This document shows positions 9,002 through 18,368 of a stretch of 64,000 nucleotides of DNA, piece by piece. This DNA is from an uncultured Planococcus sp. (lineage in GTDB: Bacteria; Bacillota; Bacilli; Bacillales_A; Planococcaceae). The notes beneath the pieces were generated by a model. It searched no databases. It saw only the letters and a program-made list of their open reading frames with translations, and was not told where the DNA came from. The stretch covers positions 186,001-250,000 of the forward strand of contig CANLRI010000001.1 in NCBI GenBank assembly GCA_947493585.1. Direction: 5' to 3'. The position numbers were made by a program, and so were the translations under genes. Position 1 is the stretch's first letter; the number at the start of each line of letters is the position of its first letter.

Positions 9002-9613
9002 ATGACTGACAGCGGTTTGCGGGATATGAAAAAAATAGCGACACGCCAAGCCTTGGCCGAAGCTGCTTTTAACTTAGCGGTGGAGCACGGTGTGGACGGG
9101 TTTGTCGTGGAAGATATCGTTAAAACGGCAGGCTATTCACGCCGGACATTTGCCAATTATTTTTCATGCAAGGAAGAAGCGATCGCCAACTCCTTGACGA
9201 TGAATGATTATTTAGAGCGCGACGACCAATTCACATTCTCCACGGAAATGTATACGCCCTTGGATACCATCGAGTTATATATCCGCGGAAGTTTCACGAT
9301 CAATAAATTGAGGCGGCTCAACCAGCTCATTTCACTGTCGCGGAACTACCCTTCGCTCAAATTGTATGTAACCGGGGCATTGATGGAAGTGCAGGATTTT
9401 GCGAAACGCGGCATCAGTGAAGAGTTCGGCAGCGACTATCCGGAAGAGTATTACCCTATTCTGATCGGCGCCGTCTTCGGTGCGATTTTGCCGGTGCTGG
9501 ATGAAAGCATTGCCGTTAAATTGCCGGAAGACGGGGAGCAGGACGAGGCCGATAATGAATTTAACCAATACATCGATACCGTGTTTGCCCATTTACGAAA
9601 AGGCTTTAACTAA
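9002..9613 (+). CDS. TetR-family transcriptional regulator
   Basis: 203 residues with an N-terminal TetR DNA-binding domain (about residues 10-57, VEDIVKTAGYSRRTFANYF) and an unassigned ligand-binding C-terminal domain. GAGGTGATAGA precedes the ATG. It lies 26 bp upstream of an MMPL-family exporter and has a palindrome overlapping its own promoter, so it most likely represses this two-gene operon. Confidence 0.9.
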   Translation: MTDSGLRDMKKIATRQALAEAAFNLAVEHGVDGFVVEDIVKTAGYSRRTFANYFSCKEEAIANSLTMNDYLERDDQFTFSTEMYTPLDTIELYIRGSFTINKLRRLNQLISLSRNYPSLKLYVTGALMEVQDFAKRGISEEFGSDYPEEYYPILIGAVFGAILPVLDESIAVKLPEDGEQDEADNEFNQYIDTVFAHLRKGFN

Positions 9614-9639
9614 CAAAAGTAGAGAACGGAGTTGCACAT

Positions 9640-11961
9640 GTGTCGAGATTTTTTTACAGCATCGGAAAAACAGCCTATAGCAAGCCTTGGATTTTCATTG
9701 CCAGCTGGCTGCTCATTTTAGGCGTCATCATCACAGCCATCGTAACGAATGGCGTGAATACAAGCAGTGAAACAAGAATTGACGGCACCGCCGCACAGGA
9801 CGTGCTGGACGAATTGGCGGAAGAATACCCAGCAGCATCCGGGGGGCAGGGAAGTTACTTATTCGAAGTGCCGGAAGGGGAAGCCATTGACGATCCGGCC
9901 AATGCCCAAACTTTAGCTATGGCAGCAAATGAAATTTACGGCTTGGATCATGTCGTCAATCCAATGGACATGCTGCAGGACGAAGAAGCAATGGCCCAAA
10001 TGCAGGGACTGCAAGACATGGTGAGCCAGCTTCCGGCGTCTGAAGTCAACCACCGGCCGTTCATCGTTCAAGAAATGCCGGTCCCGGGCATCCAGATTTC
10101 AGAGGACGGAACGGTCGCATTATTCCAGTTCCAACTGACCAAAACAGCGGAAGACTTGAGTGAAGCGGAACGCGAAGAACTTGCGGATGCCGCAAATATC
10201 GCTCAAGAAAATTCTTCCATCACAGTCATTCCGACGGGTGCGCTGCAAGGCGTCGATATCCCGATCGGCGGCACCCATGAAATCATCGGGCTCGCGATCG
10301 CAGCAGTCATCCTGGTCGTCACGCTCGGCTCACTCATCGCAGCGGGCTTGCCGCTAGTCGTGGCATTTATCGGCGTCGGTGTGGGCGTCGGCGGGACATT
10401 CGCCTTGTCGAGCATGTTCGAAATCAACAGCCTGACACCGGTTCTCGCTTTGATGATCGGCCTTGCTGTCGGCATCGATTATGCCTTGTTCATTGTTAAC
10501 AGACAGCGCAAACTGATCACCGAACAACAATTGACCGCTAAAGAAGCGGCTGCCCGTGCAGTCGGCACAGCAGGCAGCGCGGTATTCTTTGCCGGCTTGA
10601 CCGTCATCATCGCGCTCAGCGGTTTGCTGGTCATCGGCATCTCGTTCCTCAGCAGTATGGCAATCGTCGCCGCATTGACGGTGCTAATCGATGTGCTGGT
10701 CGCGCTCACACTGCTCCCGGCCTTGCTTGGCTTGATCGGTGAGCGGATCGTCTCAGCCAAAACGAGAAATAAAGCTCAAACGAACAACAGCTCGAAACAA
10801 AGCTTTGCCCAAGGATGGATTACTGGCTTATTGAAAATGAAATGGGTCGCGGTCATACTGGTCATTATCGTTCTTGGTACACTCGCAGTGCCGGTCGCGC
10901 AAATGAACCTCGGCATGCCTTCGGGTGAAAGCGCTAATCAAGACACCGCTGTCAGACAAAGTTATGACGTCATTTCCGACAGCTTCGGCGAAGGTTTTAA
11001 CGGCCCGCTTCTTGTCGTGGCCAAAGACCAGGACGCAGCTGCGGTGAATCCGCAGGAATATTTCCAGCTGCTCAGCAATATCTCACAGCTTGACGGCGTA
11101 GCGGAAGTATCGCCAGGCGGCTTCAATGAAAACGGAACAATTGCCATCATCAGCATCATCCCGGAAAACGGGCCGACTGATGAAGCGACAAAACAATTGG
11201 TGGAAAGTTTGCGGACAGATGCCGCTGCCACTGAAAACACCAATGTAGAAATCGGCGTGACCGGTTTGACGGCGGTCAATATCGACATTTCGGAAAAGTT
11301 GGCTGAAGTGTTCCCGATCTATATCGCCATTATCGTCGTGTTGTCACTGCTTATCCTGTTAGTCGTGTTCCGTTCGATCTTGATTCCGATCAAGGCAACG
11401 GTCGGTTTCCTGTTGAGCATCATGGCAACATTCGGCGCGACAACCGCAGTCTTCCAGTGGGGCTGGCTCGGATCGCTTTTCGGAATCGACACCGGCGGAC
11501 CGTTGTTGAGCTTTATCCCGATCATGGTCACCGGCATCCTGTACGGACTCGCCATGGATTATCAAGTATTCCTTGTGTCGTCGATGCGCGAAGCCTATAT
11601 CCACGGTGAAAAAGGCAATGGGGCCATCGTCAGCGGCTACAAGACGGCGAGTAAAGTCGTCGTCGCCGCCGCATTGATCATGGTCTCGGTCTTCTCCGGC
11701 TTCATCTTCACAGATGACATCATGATCAAGCAAATCGGCTTTGCCCTGGCGTTCGGGATCCTCGTCGATGCCTTCCTGATCCGCATGATCTTCGTCCCGG
11801 CCGTCATGTCGATGTTCGGCGACAAAATCTGGTGGCTGCCAAAATGGCTCGACAAGATTCTCCCGGATTTAGACATTGAAGGCGAAAAATTGCTTCATGA
11901 ATTGAATGAAAAAGATAAAGATAAAGCGATACGCACGAATACTGGAGAAAACTCCATCTAA
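9640..11961 (+). CDS. MMPL/RND family transporter (YdfJ-like)
   Basis: A 773-residue membrane protein with an MMPL/RND layout: TM1 at residues about 15-36, an extracytoplasmic domain, five helices including GIDYALFIVNRQR, a second external domain, then the repeat with GLAMDYQVFLVSSMREA. The GIDYA and AMDYQ motifs hold the proton-relay aspartates. It probably exports a lipid-like or toxic compound. A GTG start at 9640 follows GAGAACGGAG. It ends at a terminator that also marks the left limit of the GC-rich chromosome. Confidence 0.92.
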   Translation: MSRFFYSIGKTAYSKPWIFIASWLLILGVIITAIVTNGVNTSSETRIDGTAAQDVLDELAEEYPAASGGQGSYLFEVPEGEAIDDPANAQTLAMAANEIYGLDHVVNPMDMLQDEEAMAQMQGLQDMVSQLPASEVNHRPFIVQEMPVPGIQISEDGTVALFQFQLTKTAEDLSEAEREELADAANIAQENSSITVIPTGALQGVDIPIGGTHEIIGLAIAAVILVVTLGSLIAAGLPLVVAFIGVGVGVGGTFALSSMFEINSLTPVLALMIGLAVGIDYALFIVNRQRKLITEQQLTAKEAAARAVGTAGSAVFFAGLTVIIALSGLLVIGISFLSSMAIVAALTVLIDVLVALTLLPALLGLIGERIVSAKTRNKAQTNNSSKQSFAQGWITGLLKMKWVAVILVIIVLGTLAVPVAQMNLGMPSGESANQDTAVRQSYDVISDSFGEGFNGPLLVVAKDQDAAAVNPQEYFQLLSNISQLDGVAEVSPGGFNENGTIAIISIIPENGPTDEATKQLVESLRTDAAATENTNVEIGVTGLTAVNIDISEKLAEVFPIYIAIIVVLSLLILLVVFRSILIPIKATVGFLLSIMATFGATTAVFQWGWLGSLFGIDTGGPLLSFIPIMVTGILYGLAMDYQVFLVSSMREAYIHGEKGNGAIVSGYKTASKVVVAAALIMVSVFSGFIFTDDIMIKQIGFALAFGILVDAFLIRMIFVPAVMSMFGDKIWWLPKWLDKILPDLDIEGEKLLHELNEKDKDKAIRTNTGENSI

Positions 11962-11967
11962 AGATAG

Positions 11968-12002
11968 CAAAAACTGCTGGGAAGCTTCCCGGCAGTTTTT
12001 CT
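11968..12002 (+). terminator. Terminator after the MMPL gene
   Basis: Stem AAAACTGC(T/C)GGGAAG/CTTCCCGGCAGTTTT followed by T's; ends the TetR-MMPL operon. Confidence 0.88.
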
Positions 12003-12060
12003 TTGATCAAAAATTCTTGAGGATCTTCGCTAGGAAACAGGGGGCTGGGGTTAATTGAAA

Positions 12061-12191
12061 AGTGTTCGTAAAAGTGTATGTAAATCAGTAGACGTTCGTA
12101 AAGTCGTGCAATACAATTACGAACGCTATTTTTGAGGTGTTCAGTCTATTTCTGAGTGTTCGTAAAAGTGTACTTTTACGAACGCTTTTTA
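12061..12191. repeat. Cluster of GTTCGTAAAA palindromes
   Basis: Three related units: a half-site GTGTTCGTAAAAGTGTA (12062-12078); a hairpin CGTTCGTAA (12093-12101)/TTACGAACG (12117-12125) followed by CTATTTTT; and a 15-bp-arm hairpin AGTGTTCGTAAAAGT (12155-12169)/ACTTTTACGAACGCT (12172-12186) followed by TTTTT. They occupy the junction between GC-rich chromosome and the AT-rich island. A similar palindrome occurs at 13410-13435, beyond the next gene. Confidence 0.7.
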
Positions 12192-12280
12192 AAGAGCTCA
12201 CTTAATATAAGAAACTGTATTTAACATATTTTCACTGCCCGTCTATTAGTTTATCGCCATTTTGCGAAATGCTTTTTGCG

Positions 12281-12308
12281 TTGTTCCTTCAACTGCTTTG
12301 CATATAAT
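12281..12308 (+). promoter_or_regulatory. Candidate promoter for the first CDF exporter
   Basis: TTGTTC (12281-12286), a 16-bp spacer and TATAAT (12303-12308) lie about 130 bp before the gene. Position and the perfect -10 support it; no riboswitch motif was recognised in the leader. Confidence 0.5.
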
Positions 12309-12437
12309 GACGTTTCCAGGGAATAGACGACTAAAGGATAGAAGGAACGTTAGCAAAATATACAGATGCTTCTGTTGTGTATTTAGAATCTATGTAATTT
12401 TTCTGAAATCAAAACTGAAACAGGAGAGGGATGTATT

Positions 12438-13286
12438 ATGGCAAAAGCTCATAAATCCACCAAGAACATTAAGTTGGCTTTCGTGATCAACCTTCTATTT
12501 TCAATAGGAGAACTCATTGGCGGCTTTTTAATTAACAGCATTGCAATCATGTCGGATGCCATTCATGATCTAGGGGATGCCATTGCTTTAGGAATTTCCT
12601 GGTTTCTCCAAAACTTTTCAAATAAAGAAGGGGATGAAAAGTTTTCGTTCGGCTATAAACGTTTCTCGCTTTTGGGCGCATTAATCAATGCAGCTGTTTT
12701 GATTGCCGGCTCTATTTATATTTTTACTCAAGCCATCCCTTTGCTGTTTAATCCGGAACATTCCAATGCCCAAGGGATGATTTGGTTTGCCATTGTAGGC
12801 GTTCTTTTAAATGGTTATGCAGCTTTCAAGTTACATAAAGGAAAATCAGTAAATGAAGGAGTCCTGTCCTGGCATATGCTCGAAGATGTTTTAGGATGGG
12901 TGGCAGTACTGATTGTCGGCATTGTTCTGCTGTTCAAGGATATTCATATCCTCGACCCGATTTTATCCCTGGCAATTGCCCTGTTTATTTTAGTGAACGT
13001 TGTGCGCAATCTTACTAAAACCATGAAAATTCTGTTAGAAGGCGTGCCCGAAGGAATTGATATAGAAGAAATACAGGCGAAAATCGAGAAAATTCCAGGG
13101 GTATTGTCTGTCGGGGATTTAAATATTTGGTCGATCGACGGAGAAGAGAATGCACTGAATCTACATCTTTCTGTTGAGGGAGATAACCTTGCGGATTCAG
13201 CCGCTATAAAAGAAAAAGTAAGAAAGGCTACTTCCGACCTGAGGATTGTCCATTCCGCCATTGAATTGGAATGGAAAGACCGCTAA
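12438..13286 (+). CDS. Cation diffusion facilitator exporter (copy A)
   Basis: A 282-residue CDF (Zn2+/Cd2+/Co2+ : H+ antiporter of the inner membrane) with six predicted helices. Metal-site motifs are SDAIHDLGDA in TM2 and WHMLEDVLGW in TM5; a cytoplasmic ferredoxin-like C-terminal domain (GVLSVGDLNIWSIDGEENAL) follows. AGGAGAGGG precedes the ATG. The gene at 40235-41083 encodes a very similar protein and begins the second copy of the same cassette. The metal cannot be assigned from sequence. Confidence 0.9.
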   Translation: MAKAHKSTKNIKLAFVINLLFSIGELIGGFLINSIAIMSDAIHDLGDAIALGISWFLQNFSNKEGDEKFSFGYKRFSLLGALINAAVLIAGSIYIFTQAIPLLFNPEHSNAQGMIWFAIVGVLLNGYAAFKLHKGKSVNEGVLSWHMLEDVLGWVAVLIVGIVLLFKDIHILDPILSLAIALFILVNVVRNLTKTMKILLEGVPEGIDIEEIQAKIEKIPGVLSVGDLNIWSIDGEENALNLHLSVEGDNLADSAAIKEKVRKATSDLRIVHSAIELEWKDR

Positions 13287-13353
13287 TAACCTTCCTTTTA
13301 GTGCGTATGATTTCTAAGGGAACTTTCAATAGCTTTCTAGGAGTTGCTTAAGT

Positions 13354-13402
13354 AAAAGAGAGAAAAGGGCAAATTTAAAAGCCTCTTTTCTCTCTTTTGG
13401 TC
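13354..13402 (+). terminator. Terminator after CDF copy A
   Basis: Stem AAAAGAGAGAAAAG…/CTTTTCTCTCTTTT around GGGCAAATTTAAAAGC, with T-rich ends in both directions. Confidence 0.75.
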
Positions 13403-13409
13403 TGTATAA

Positions 13410-13435
13410 GTTTGTAAAAAAGTACTTTTACAAAC
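13410..13435. repeat. Palindrome related to the 12.1-kb cluster
   Basis: GTTTGTAAAA (13410-13419) / TTTTACAAAC (13426-13435) with a 6-base centre; it resembles the GTTCGTAAAA…TTTTACGAAC palindrome upstream of the CDF gene, so that gene is bracketed by the same motif. Confidence 0.55.
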
Positions 13436-13474
13436 ACTTTATAGTAATCCTATTTTAAAAAAGTCTGGACCAGA

Positions 13475-15388
13475 TTATCTAGATCTTAACAAACGAAGCC
13501 CATTGAGAATTACAACCAATGTACTTCCTTCATGAATAATGACGCTGATTGCTATATCCGTTAATCCTAATAAGGTAACGATAATTAGAAATGCTACAAC
13601 TGTCATTGAGAAAATAATATTTTGCCAAATAACACGATTCATTTTTAAGGAAATCTGATGAGCTTTTACTAATTTGGATAAATCGTTTTTCATTAAAACT
13701 AGATCAGATACATCTACTGCAACATCCGTACCATCTCCCATAGCAATTCCGACATCTGCTTTCACAAGAGCAGGTGCGTCATTTACACCATCGCCCACCA
13801 TAGCGGTTATGCCATAGTTTTCTTTTTGTTGATCTATAATATTAGATTTGTCTTCCGGCATAACATTAGCGATAACTTCATCCAGTCCTAACTGTTCAGC
13901 AACCGCCTTCCCGGTCATTTCAGAATCACCAGTAATTAAAGTAGTGTGTATACCTAGTTTTTTAAAATACTCAATAGTTTCTTTCGCATGTTCACTTGGA
14001 ATATCCATTAGCCCAATCAGACCAATCACTTCTTCATCTTCTGCTACATATACGACTGTCTTACCTTCTGACGCCCATTCACTATTTAAATGAATATATT
14101 CATCTGAAACACCGTCAAAAGAAGTCGGCTTTCCTATTCGATAATTTTTACCTTTGTAATCTCCTGTCAATCCTCTACCAATCTGATTTTCTACTTCAAT
14201 AGCTAGTTTATTTTTTTGTTCAAACTTTCTTAGAATAGCATCTGCTAAGGGGTGGTTGGATTCCTTTTCAAGAGCCACTACGATATCAATAATATTTTCT
14301 TCGTTTACAGAATTAGTAAAATAATAATTGGTTACTTCAGGTTTTCCTTTCGTTAAGGTTCCCGTTTTATCAAAGGCAATTGCTTGAATCCCGGCTAATT
14401 GAGACAAATATGAACTTCCTTTTGAAAGTACGCCTCTTTTAGCTAGGTTTGAAGTGGCTGACAAAGTTACGGATACGGTAGCTGCAGCTAGAGCACACGG
14501 TGAAGCTGCGACTAGAAGAACTAATCCTCTATAAGTACTTTGTGACCAAGTCCAATCCAAAATCATAGGAGTGAGTATAATGAAGAGCGGTATTGCCATT
14601 AAAACAACTGTAACGTATTTCGGTTCAAATTTCTGGATAATACTGGCGGCTTTTGTTTGATTATTTTGATTTTGATTGACTAGTTGTAAGATTTTTGAAA
14701 AGACAGTATCTTTATTTTCTTTTGAGACTTCCATTGTGAAAGTTCCTGTTCCATTAATCGTACTCCCAAAAACCACGTCTCCTTTTGATTTTTCTTTAGG
14801 GATACTTTCTCCATTGATAGAAGATTCATCAATGGAGGTATTTCCAGATAAAATGACTCCGTCAATGGGTACTTGATCTCCATTCAATACTTGGAGCCGA
14901 TCTCCCACTTTTAATTCATTAACATCAACAATCTTTGTATTGCCATCAGAAATGATCAATCTGGCAGTCGTTGGATTCAGTTTAAGTAATTTTGTGATTT
15001 CTCGTTTGCTTCTACCTTCAGCATAATCTTCTAAAAAATGCGCACCAGAAAATATGAGAATCAGCAACGTTCCTTCCCAAAAATTCCCTATCAGTGAAGC
15101 ACCAAGTGCAGCTAATCCCATTAAAATGTGGGAATTAGGTGTAAATTTATTTTTGGCTTTTGTATTTTCAACTGTTTCTCCAATTCCTTCAAGAAGAATG
15201 ACATGATAGCCCGCACTAATTGTTGCAATTGAAAATAAAATGTTCTTAGTAATTGTATACTCTCCATTTAAAAATAAAGCAATAAGCGCTAGGGCTAAAC
15301 CAATGAAGTACAAAATAATGGGCATCTTTCCGTGATCATGGTCATGGTTATGTGTTTCATGAGATTGTTGTTCTTTAACTGTCTCCAT
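13475..15388 (-). CDS. P1B-4 heavy-metal ATPase (ZosA/PfeT/CoaT-like)
   Basis: ATP-driven transition-metal pump of the inner membrane. The ATG at 15388 is preferred because GAGGTGAT lies 5-6 bases upstream; this gives 637 residues, the size of B. subtilis ZosA/PfeT. The N-terminus is His-rich (HETHNHDHDHGK) with no CxxC domain. TM motif SPCALAAA replaces CPC, and HEGST occurs in the last helix; both are P1B-4 hallmarks (Co, Fe(II) or Zn). DKTGTLTKGKPE holds the phosphorylated Asp, and TGDSEMT and GDGVNDAP are present. The CzrA-like repressor lies upstream on the same strand beyond a dead IS630. Confidence 0.9.
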   Translation of the reverse strand: METVKEQQSHETHNHDHDHGKMPIILYFIGLALALIALFLNGEYTITKNILFSIATISAGYHVILLEGIGETVENTKAKNKFTPNSHILMGLAALGASLIGNFWEGTLLILIFSGAHFLEDYAEGRSKREITKLLKLNPTTARLIISDGNTKIVDVNELKVGDRLQVLNGDQVPIDGVILSGNTSIDESSINGESIPKEKSKGDVVFGSTINGTGTFTMEVSKENKDTVFSKILQLVNQNQNNQTKAASIIQKFEPKYVTVVLMAIPLFIILTPMILDWTWSQSTYRGLVLLVAASPCALAAATVSVTLSATSNLAKRGVLSKGSSYLSQLAGIQAIAFDKTGTLTKGKPEVTNYYFTNSVNEENIIDIVVALEKESNHPLADAILRKFEQKNKLAIEVENQIGRGLTGDYKGKNYRIGKPTSFDGVSDEYIHLNSEWASEGKTVVYVAEDEEVIGLIGLMDIPSEHAKETIEYFKKLGIHTTLITGDSEMTGKAVAEQLGLDEVIANVMPEDKSNIIDQQKENYGITAMVGDGVNDAPALVKADVGIAMGDGTDVAVDVSDLVLMKNDLSKLVKAHQISLKMNRVIWQNIIFSMTVVAFLIIVTLLGLTDIAISVIIHEGSTLVVILNGLRLLRSR

Positions 15389-15525
15389 TTCTATCACCTC
15401 TTTAAATGTAGTCTCTTTGGTTTTCGTACACTTATTGTTTGTGTCCATAAATTTTGTGGACTTATTCCCTCTAAACTAAAAAAAGTGGCGTGTAATATCA
15501 TCTATATAAGTTGAATTAATGTTTA

Positions 15526-16245
15526 CTAATCTAACGCACAACCGATCAATCGTTTCTTTTTTCGGCGCATGACGTCCTGAAGAAACGCACTGATAGCCAG
15601 AATAATTTTCTGGACGTTGCCAAAGAATACATTGTTAATGACTGTTTCCTTTAACTATTTCCAGACACCTTACATTAACATTATGTTCAATATGGGACTA
15701 CACGGAGGCAAAAAGACCATTTGAGGGCGACATCGATTTTCTTCCAAGAATGGCTGAATCAATTTGGCGTGGTGAATCCTAGCGTTGTCTAGAATCATGA
15801 CAATTTTACCCGTTGATTAAATCGCTCAGATTCTCGAGAGGAAACGTAGAAAAGCATGGGCATTATACTATTCTTCTTCGATGCAGAAAATTGCACCGGT
15901 CTCATAATCCGCCGTACCAATCAGCTTCACGCCCTTATGCTGGCCATAGGTGGGAATGAGTCGCTGTTTTCCTTTGAGGAACCAGGTACCGGTCTTGGTA
16001 ATCACGAATCATCTTCAAATACAGGTGATCAATCTCACCGTCTATCAATTTTTTTAAATGTTGGAAAGGTCTCTTAAACTAAAGTGTCTGGCTTTTTGGG
16101 ATCCGATTTTTGAAGTGTATAAGTCGGTCGTGTATAACTTAATCCCATTGAATGCAGGAGATTGGAAGCATCTTTTTGTAATCGGTTATGATCATGTGCC
16201 ATTTTTTTTACTCCTTTCAACGCATAGGATGTCCAGCTGTGAATC
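15526..16245 (-). pseudogene. Degenerate IS630-family transposase
   Basis: Minus-strand pieces of an IS630/Tc1-like transposase are readable in several frames: an N-terminal helix-turn-helix end (LLHSMGLSYTRPTYTLQK), then IDGEIDHLYL, a piece IPTYGQHKGVKLIGTADYETGA, the catalytic strand KIVMILDNARIHHAKLIQPF, FLPPCSP, and a C-terminus LKETVINNVFFGNVQKI…RRKKKRLIGCALD ending at 15526. Frameshifts and stops separate them, so it is inactive. It lies between the czrA-like repressor and its probable pump gene. No clear terminal repeats were identified. Confidence 0.8.
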
Positions 16246-16262
16246 TTGTAATTAAACGTTTT

Positions 16263-16595
16263 TCAATGATGGATCGCGTGTTCAATGGCCTGCTTTAAAA
16301 GATTCATGACATGATTATCGTCTTCCGAATAGTAGAGTGTGGTTCCAGCTCTACGATATTTCACTAATCGCAACTGTTTCAGAAAACGCAGTTGATGCGA
16401 CACCGTGGATTGCCCCAAATTCAACTTTTCTGCCAGGTCATTGACGGAGTATTCACCGGAACACAGCAGATTCAAAATGCGAATTCGAGTAGGGTCACTT
16501 AATGCTTTAAATGTTTGGGAGACGACAAAGAGGGTTTCTTCATCTAACCGGCTACTCGTGACGGAAACTTCTTTTTTTTCAAAATCCATACTCAT
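16263..16595 (-). CDS. ArsR/SmtB family metal repressor, CzrA-like
   Basis: A 110-residue winged-helix dimeric repressor released from DNA by metal. The recognition helix region is [21 protein letters not shown]. The C-terminal alpha-5 helix carries Asp93-x-His95 and His106-x2-His109, the exact spacing of the CzrA zinc/cobalt site (D84, H86, H97, H100); no alpha-3 CxC site is present. GGAGG lies 10 bases before ATG 16595. A long palindrome lies just upstream. It probably controlled the P1B-4 ATPase downstream on the same strand, now separated by an IS630 remnant. Confidence 0.9.
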   Translation of the reverse strand: MSMDFEKKEVSVTSSRLDEETLFVVSQTFKALSDPTRIRILNLLCSGEYSVNDLAEKLNLGQSTVSHQLRFLKQLRLVKYRRAGTTLYYSEDDNHVMNLLKQAIEHAIHH

Positions 16596-16623
16596 CTTCT
16601 AAAGACCTCCAAAGATATATTTT

Positions 16624-16673
16624 AACCTTATAATCAATATATGAGCATATTTTCATATATTGATTATAAGGTT
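16624..16673. promoter_or_regulatory. 21-bp perfect inverted repeat, ArsR-type operator
   Basis: Two perfectly complementary 21-base arms (16624-16644 and 16653-16673) are separated by 8 bases. The core ATATATGA…TCATATAT matches the 12-2-12 type of ArsR/SmtB operators. It starts 28 bp upstream of the czrA-like ATG and is the likely autoregulatory site. Confidence 0.8.
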
Positions 16674-16919
16674 TTCTTTTATTAATTGTCAAGTATATTC
16701 CCAGAGTATTCTTTTTAGCTTAAAATTATCGAATTGCACCCGTATAACCAGCTGAATCTCATTGGAAAAGCCAAATCTCTATAACGAAATGTATCTTTCT
16801 GCCCAGGTGTTCCGATTAAAATGACAAAATAAAATAAAAATTAAATATAATGTCAGATGTGTATTCAAGTAGAAACAGTTTAAAGTATATTGTAGGTATA
16901 AAATAGGAGGTATTATGAG

Positions 16920-18368
16920 TTGAAAAAATGGATAATAATGCTTTTAATGATTTTGCTAGTCTCGATATACACGCCAAAAAGTTATGCAAATACAAATCTC
17001 ACTTTCGTAGACGTAGCTAATCATCGAGCTCAAGCTGAAATCTCGTATCTCGTGACTCGTGGTTTTGTCCACGGGGTAACGGCAACAACTTTTGTGCCTA
17101 ACCGACAGGTAACCCGAGGTGAAGCAGCCGCTATGCTCGGCAGAGCACTAGGGTTAAGTGGAGTTAAAAGAAATACCAAATTCTCTGACGTAAGAGTAGG
17201 CAACTTCGCTTCAGGGTATGTGGATGAATTAGTTCGGAAAGGGATAATATCAGGTTATCCCGATGGCTCGTTTCAACCATATAAAGTTCTATCTCGTGGA
17301 GAGATGGCTCTTCTGATAAATAGGAGTTTTAATTTGGGTGGAATCAGTATCTCTACTTCGGTGGACAACTTAATGCGAAAAGGAATTGCACAAGGCTTTC
17401 CTGATGGCAGTTTTCGAACGGACGAGACCATCATTCGAGCAGACTTTGCAATTTTTTTGGCAAGAAGCTTAAATGAAAATTTCAGAGTTAAACCGGAGGG
17501 TGTTTCATTTAGCAAGACAATGTATGTTAATACAGGTGCTGATGCTTTAAATATGCGTTCTGGTCCCAGCACTTCGGATAAAGTAATAAGCAGTTTGAAA
17601 CATGGAACAACCGTTAATGTCGCTTCATCAAAAAATGGCTGGTCACATGTTCAGGTGAATGGTGTTATTGGTTACGTCAGTACAAATTATCTTGTAGCTT
17701 TAAAGCCAACTGTTCCAGCGCCAGTTTCCACTTCCCTAGGAACGAGTGATTTGAAAGTTATTATAGATCCCGGTCATGGAGGGACAGATCCGGGATCCGT
17801 CGCTAATGGTTTTCAAGAAAAGATGATTACTCTAAATGTCGGAAAACACATGAAAAATTATTTTGATCAAACACCGATTGCTACTACAATGACACGCAGT
17901 ACCGACGTTTTCATTGAGTTAAGTGACCGTGCTAAGGCAGCAGCAAAAAATGATGGAGATGTTTTTGTTAGCATTCATACCAATAAATTTAATGGCGAAG
18001 TAAACGGACAAGAAACCTTTTACTATGCGAAAACAACAGCGACAAATCCGAACGTCCAAGAGTCACGTGCGCTTTCCATTTATCTGCAGGCACGCATGCA
18101 AGAAGCGTGGAAGTTGACCAATCGTCAAGTTAAAGTAGGGAATTTAGCCGTGCTGCGTGAAAACACAGTTCCTGCCTCCCTAACTGAAATAGGATTTATC
18201 GATAATTCGAAGGATCTTCAATTTATAAAATCGGAGTTGGAGCGTCAAAGAATGGGGAAAGCGTTATTTCTCGGTACACTGGACTATTTTTACCATTATG
18301 AAAAACGAACTGATGTATTGCCATACTACAAAAAAGCTGGAGCTTCGCTCAGCAAAAAGCTGCATTGA
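16920..18368 (+). CDS. SLH-anchored N-acetylmuramoyl-L-alanine amidase (SLH-SH3b-Amidase_3)
   Basis: A 482-residue secreted cell-wall hydrolase that cuts the amide between MurNAc and the stem peptide. A signal peptide (1-23) is followed by three SLH repeats (about 26-70, 86-132, 140-185) binding secondary wall polymer, an SH3b domain (about 200-260, ALNMRSGPSTSDK) and a zinc amidase_3 domain (about 275-455) with His286 (DPGHGG), Glu300, His353 (SIHTN) and the catalytic Glu in TEIGFID. TTG start at 16920 with AGGAGG upstream. It lies just before copy A of the cassette containing a degenerate M23 protein. Confidence 0.92.
   Translation: MKKWIIMLLMILLVSIYTPKSYANTNLTFVDVANHRAQAEISYLVTRGFVHGVTATTFVPNRQVTRGEAAAMLGRALGLSGVKRNTKFSDVRVGNFASGYVDELVRKGIISGYPDGSFQPYKVLSRGEMALLINRSFNLGGISISTSVDNLMRKGIAQGFPDGSFRTDETIIRADFAIFLARSLNENFRVKPEGVSFSKTMYVNTGADALNMRSGPSTSDKVISSLKHGTTVNVASSKNGWSHVQVNGVIGYVSTNYLVALKPTVPAPVSTSLGTSDLKVIIDPGHGGTDPGSVANGFQEKMITLNVGKHMKNYFDQTPIATTMTRSTDVFIELSDRAKAAAKNDGDVFVSIHTNKFNGEVNGQETFYYAKTTATNPNVQESRALSIYLQARMQEAWKLTNRQVKVGNLAVLRENTVPASLTEIGFIDNSKDLQFIKSELERQRMGKALFLGTLDYFYHYEKRTDVLPYYKKAGASLSKKLH

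Noticed and set aside
12162..12186. Zur or Fur box reading of the GTTCGTAAAA palindrome
   Set aside because: The palindrome does not fit the TCGTAATNATTACGA or Fur consensus closely enough.
12262..12486. Short plus-strand frame upstream of the CDF gene
   Set aside because: It runs through the promoter and leader into the CDF start in another frame, without a ribosome site.
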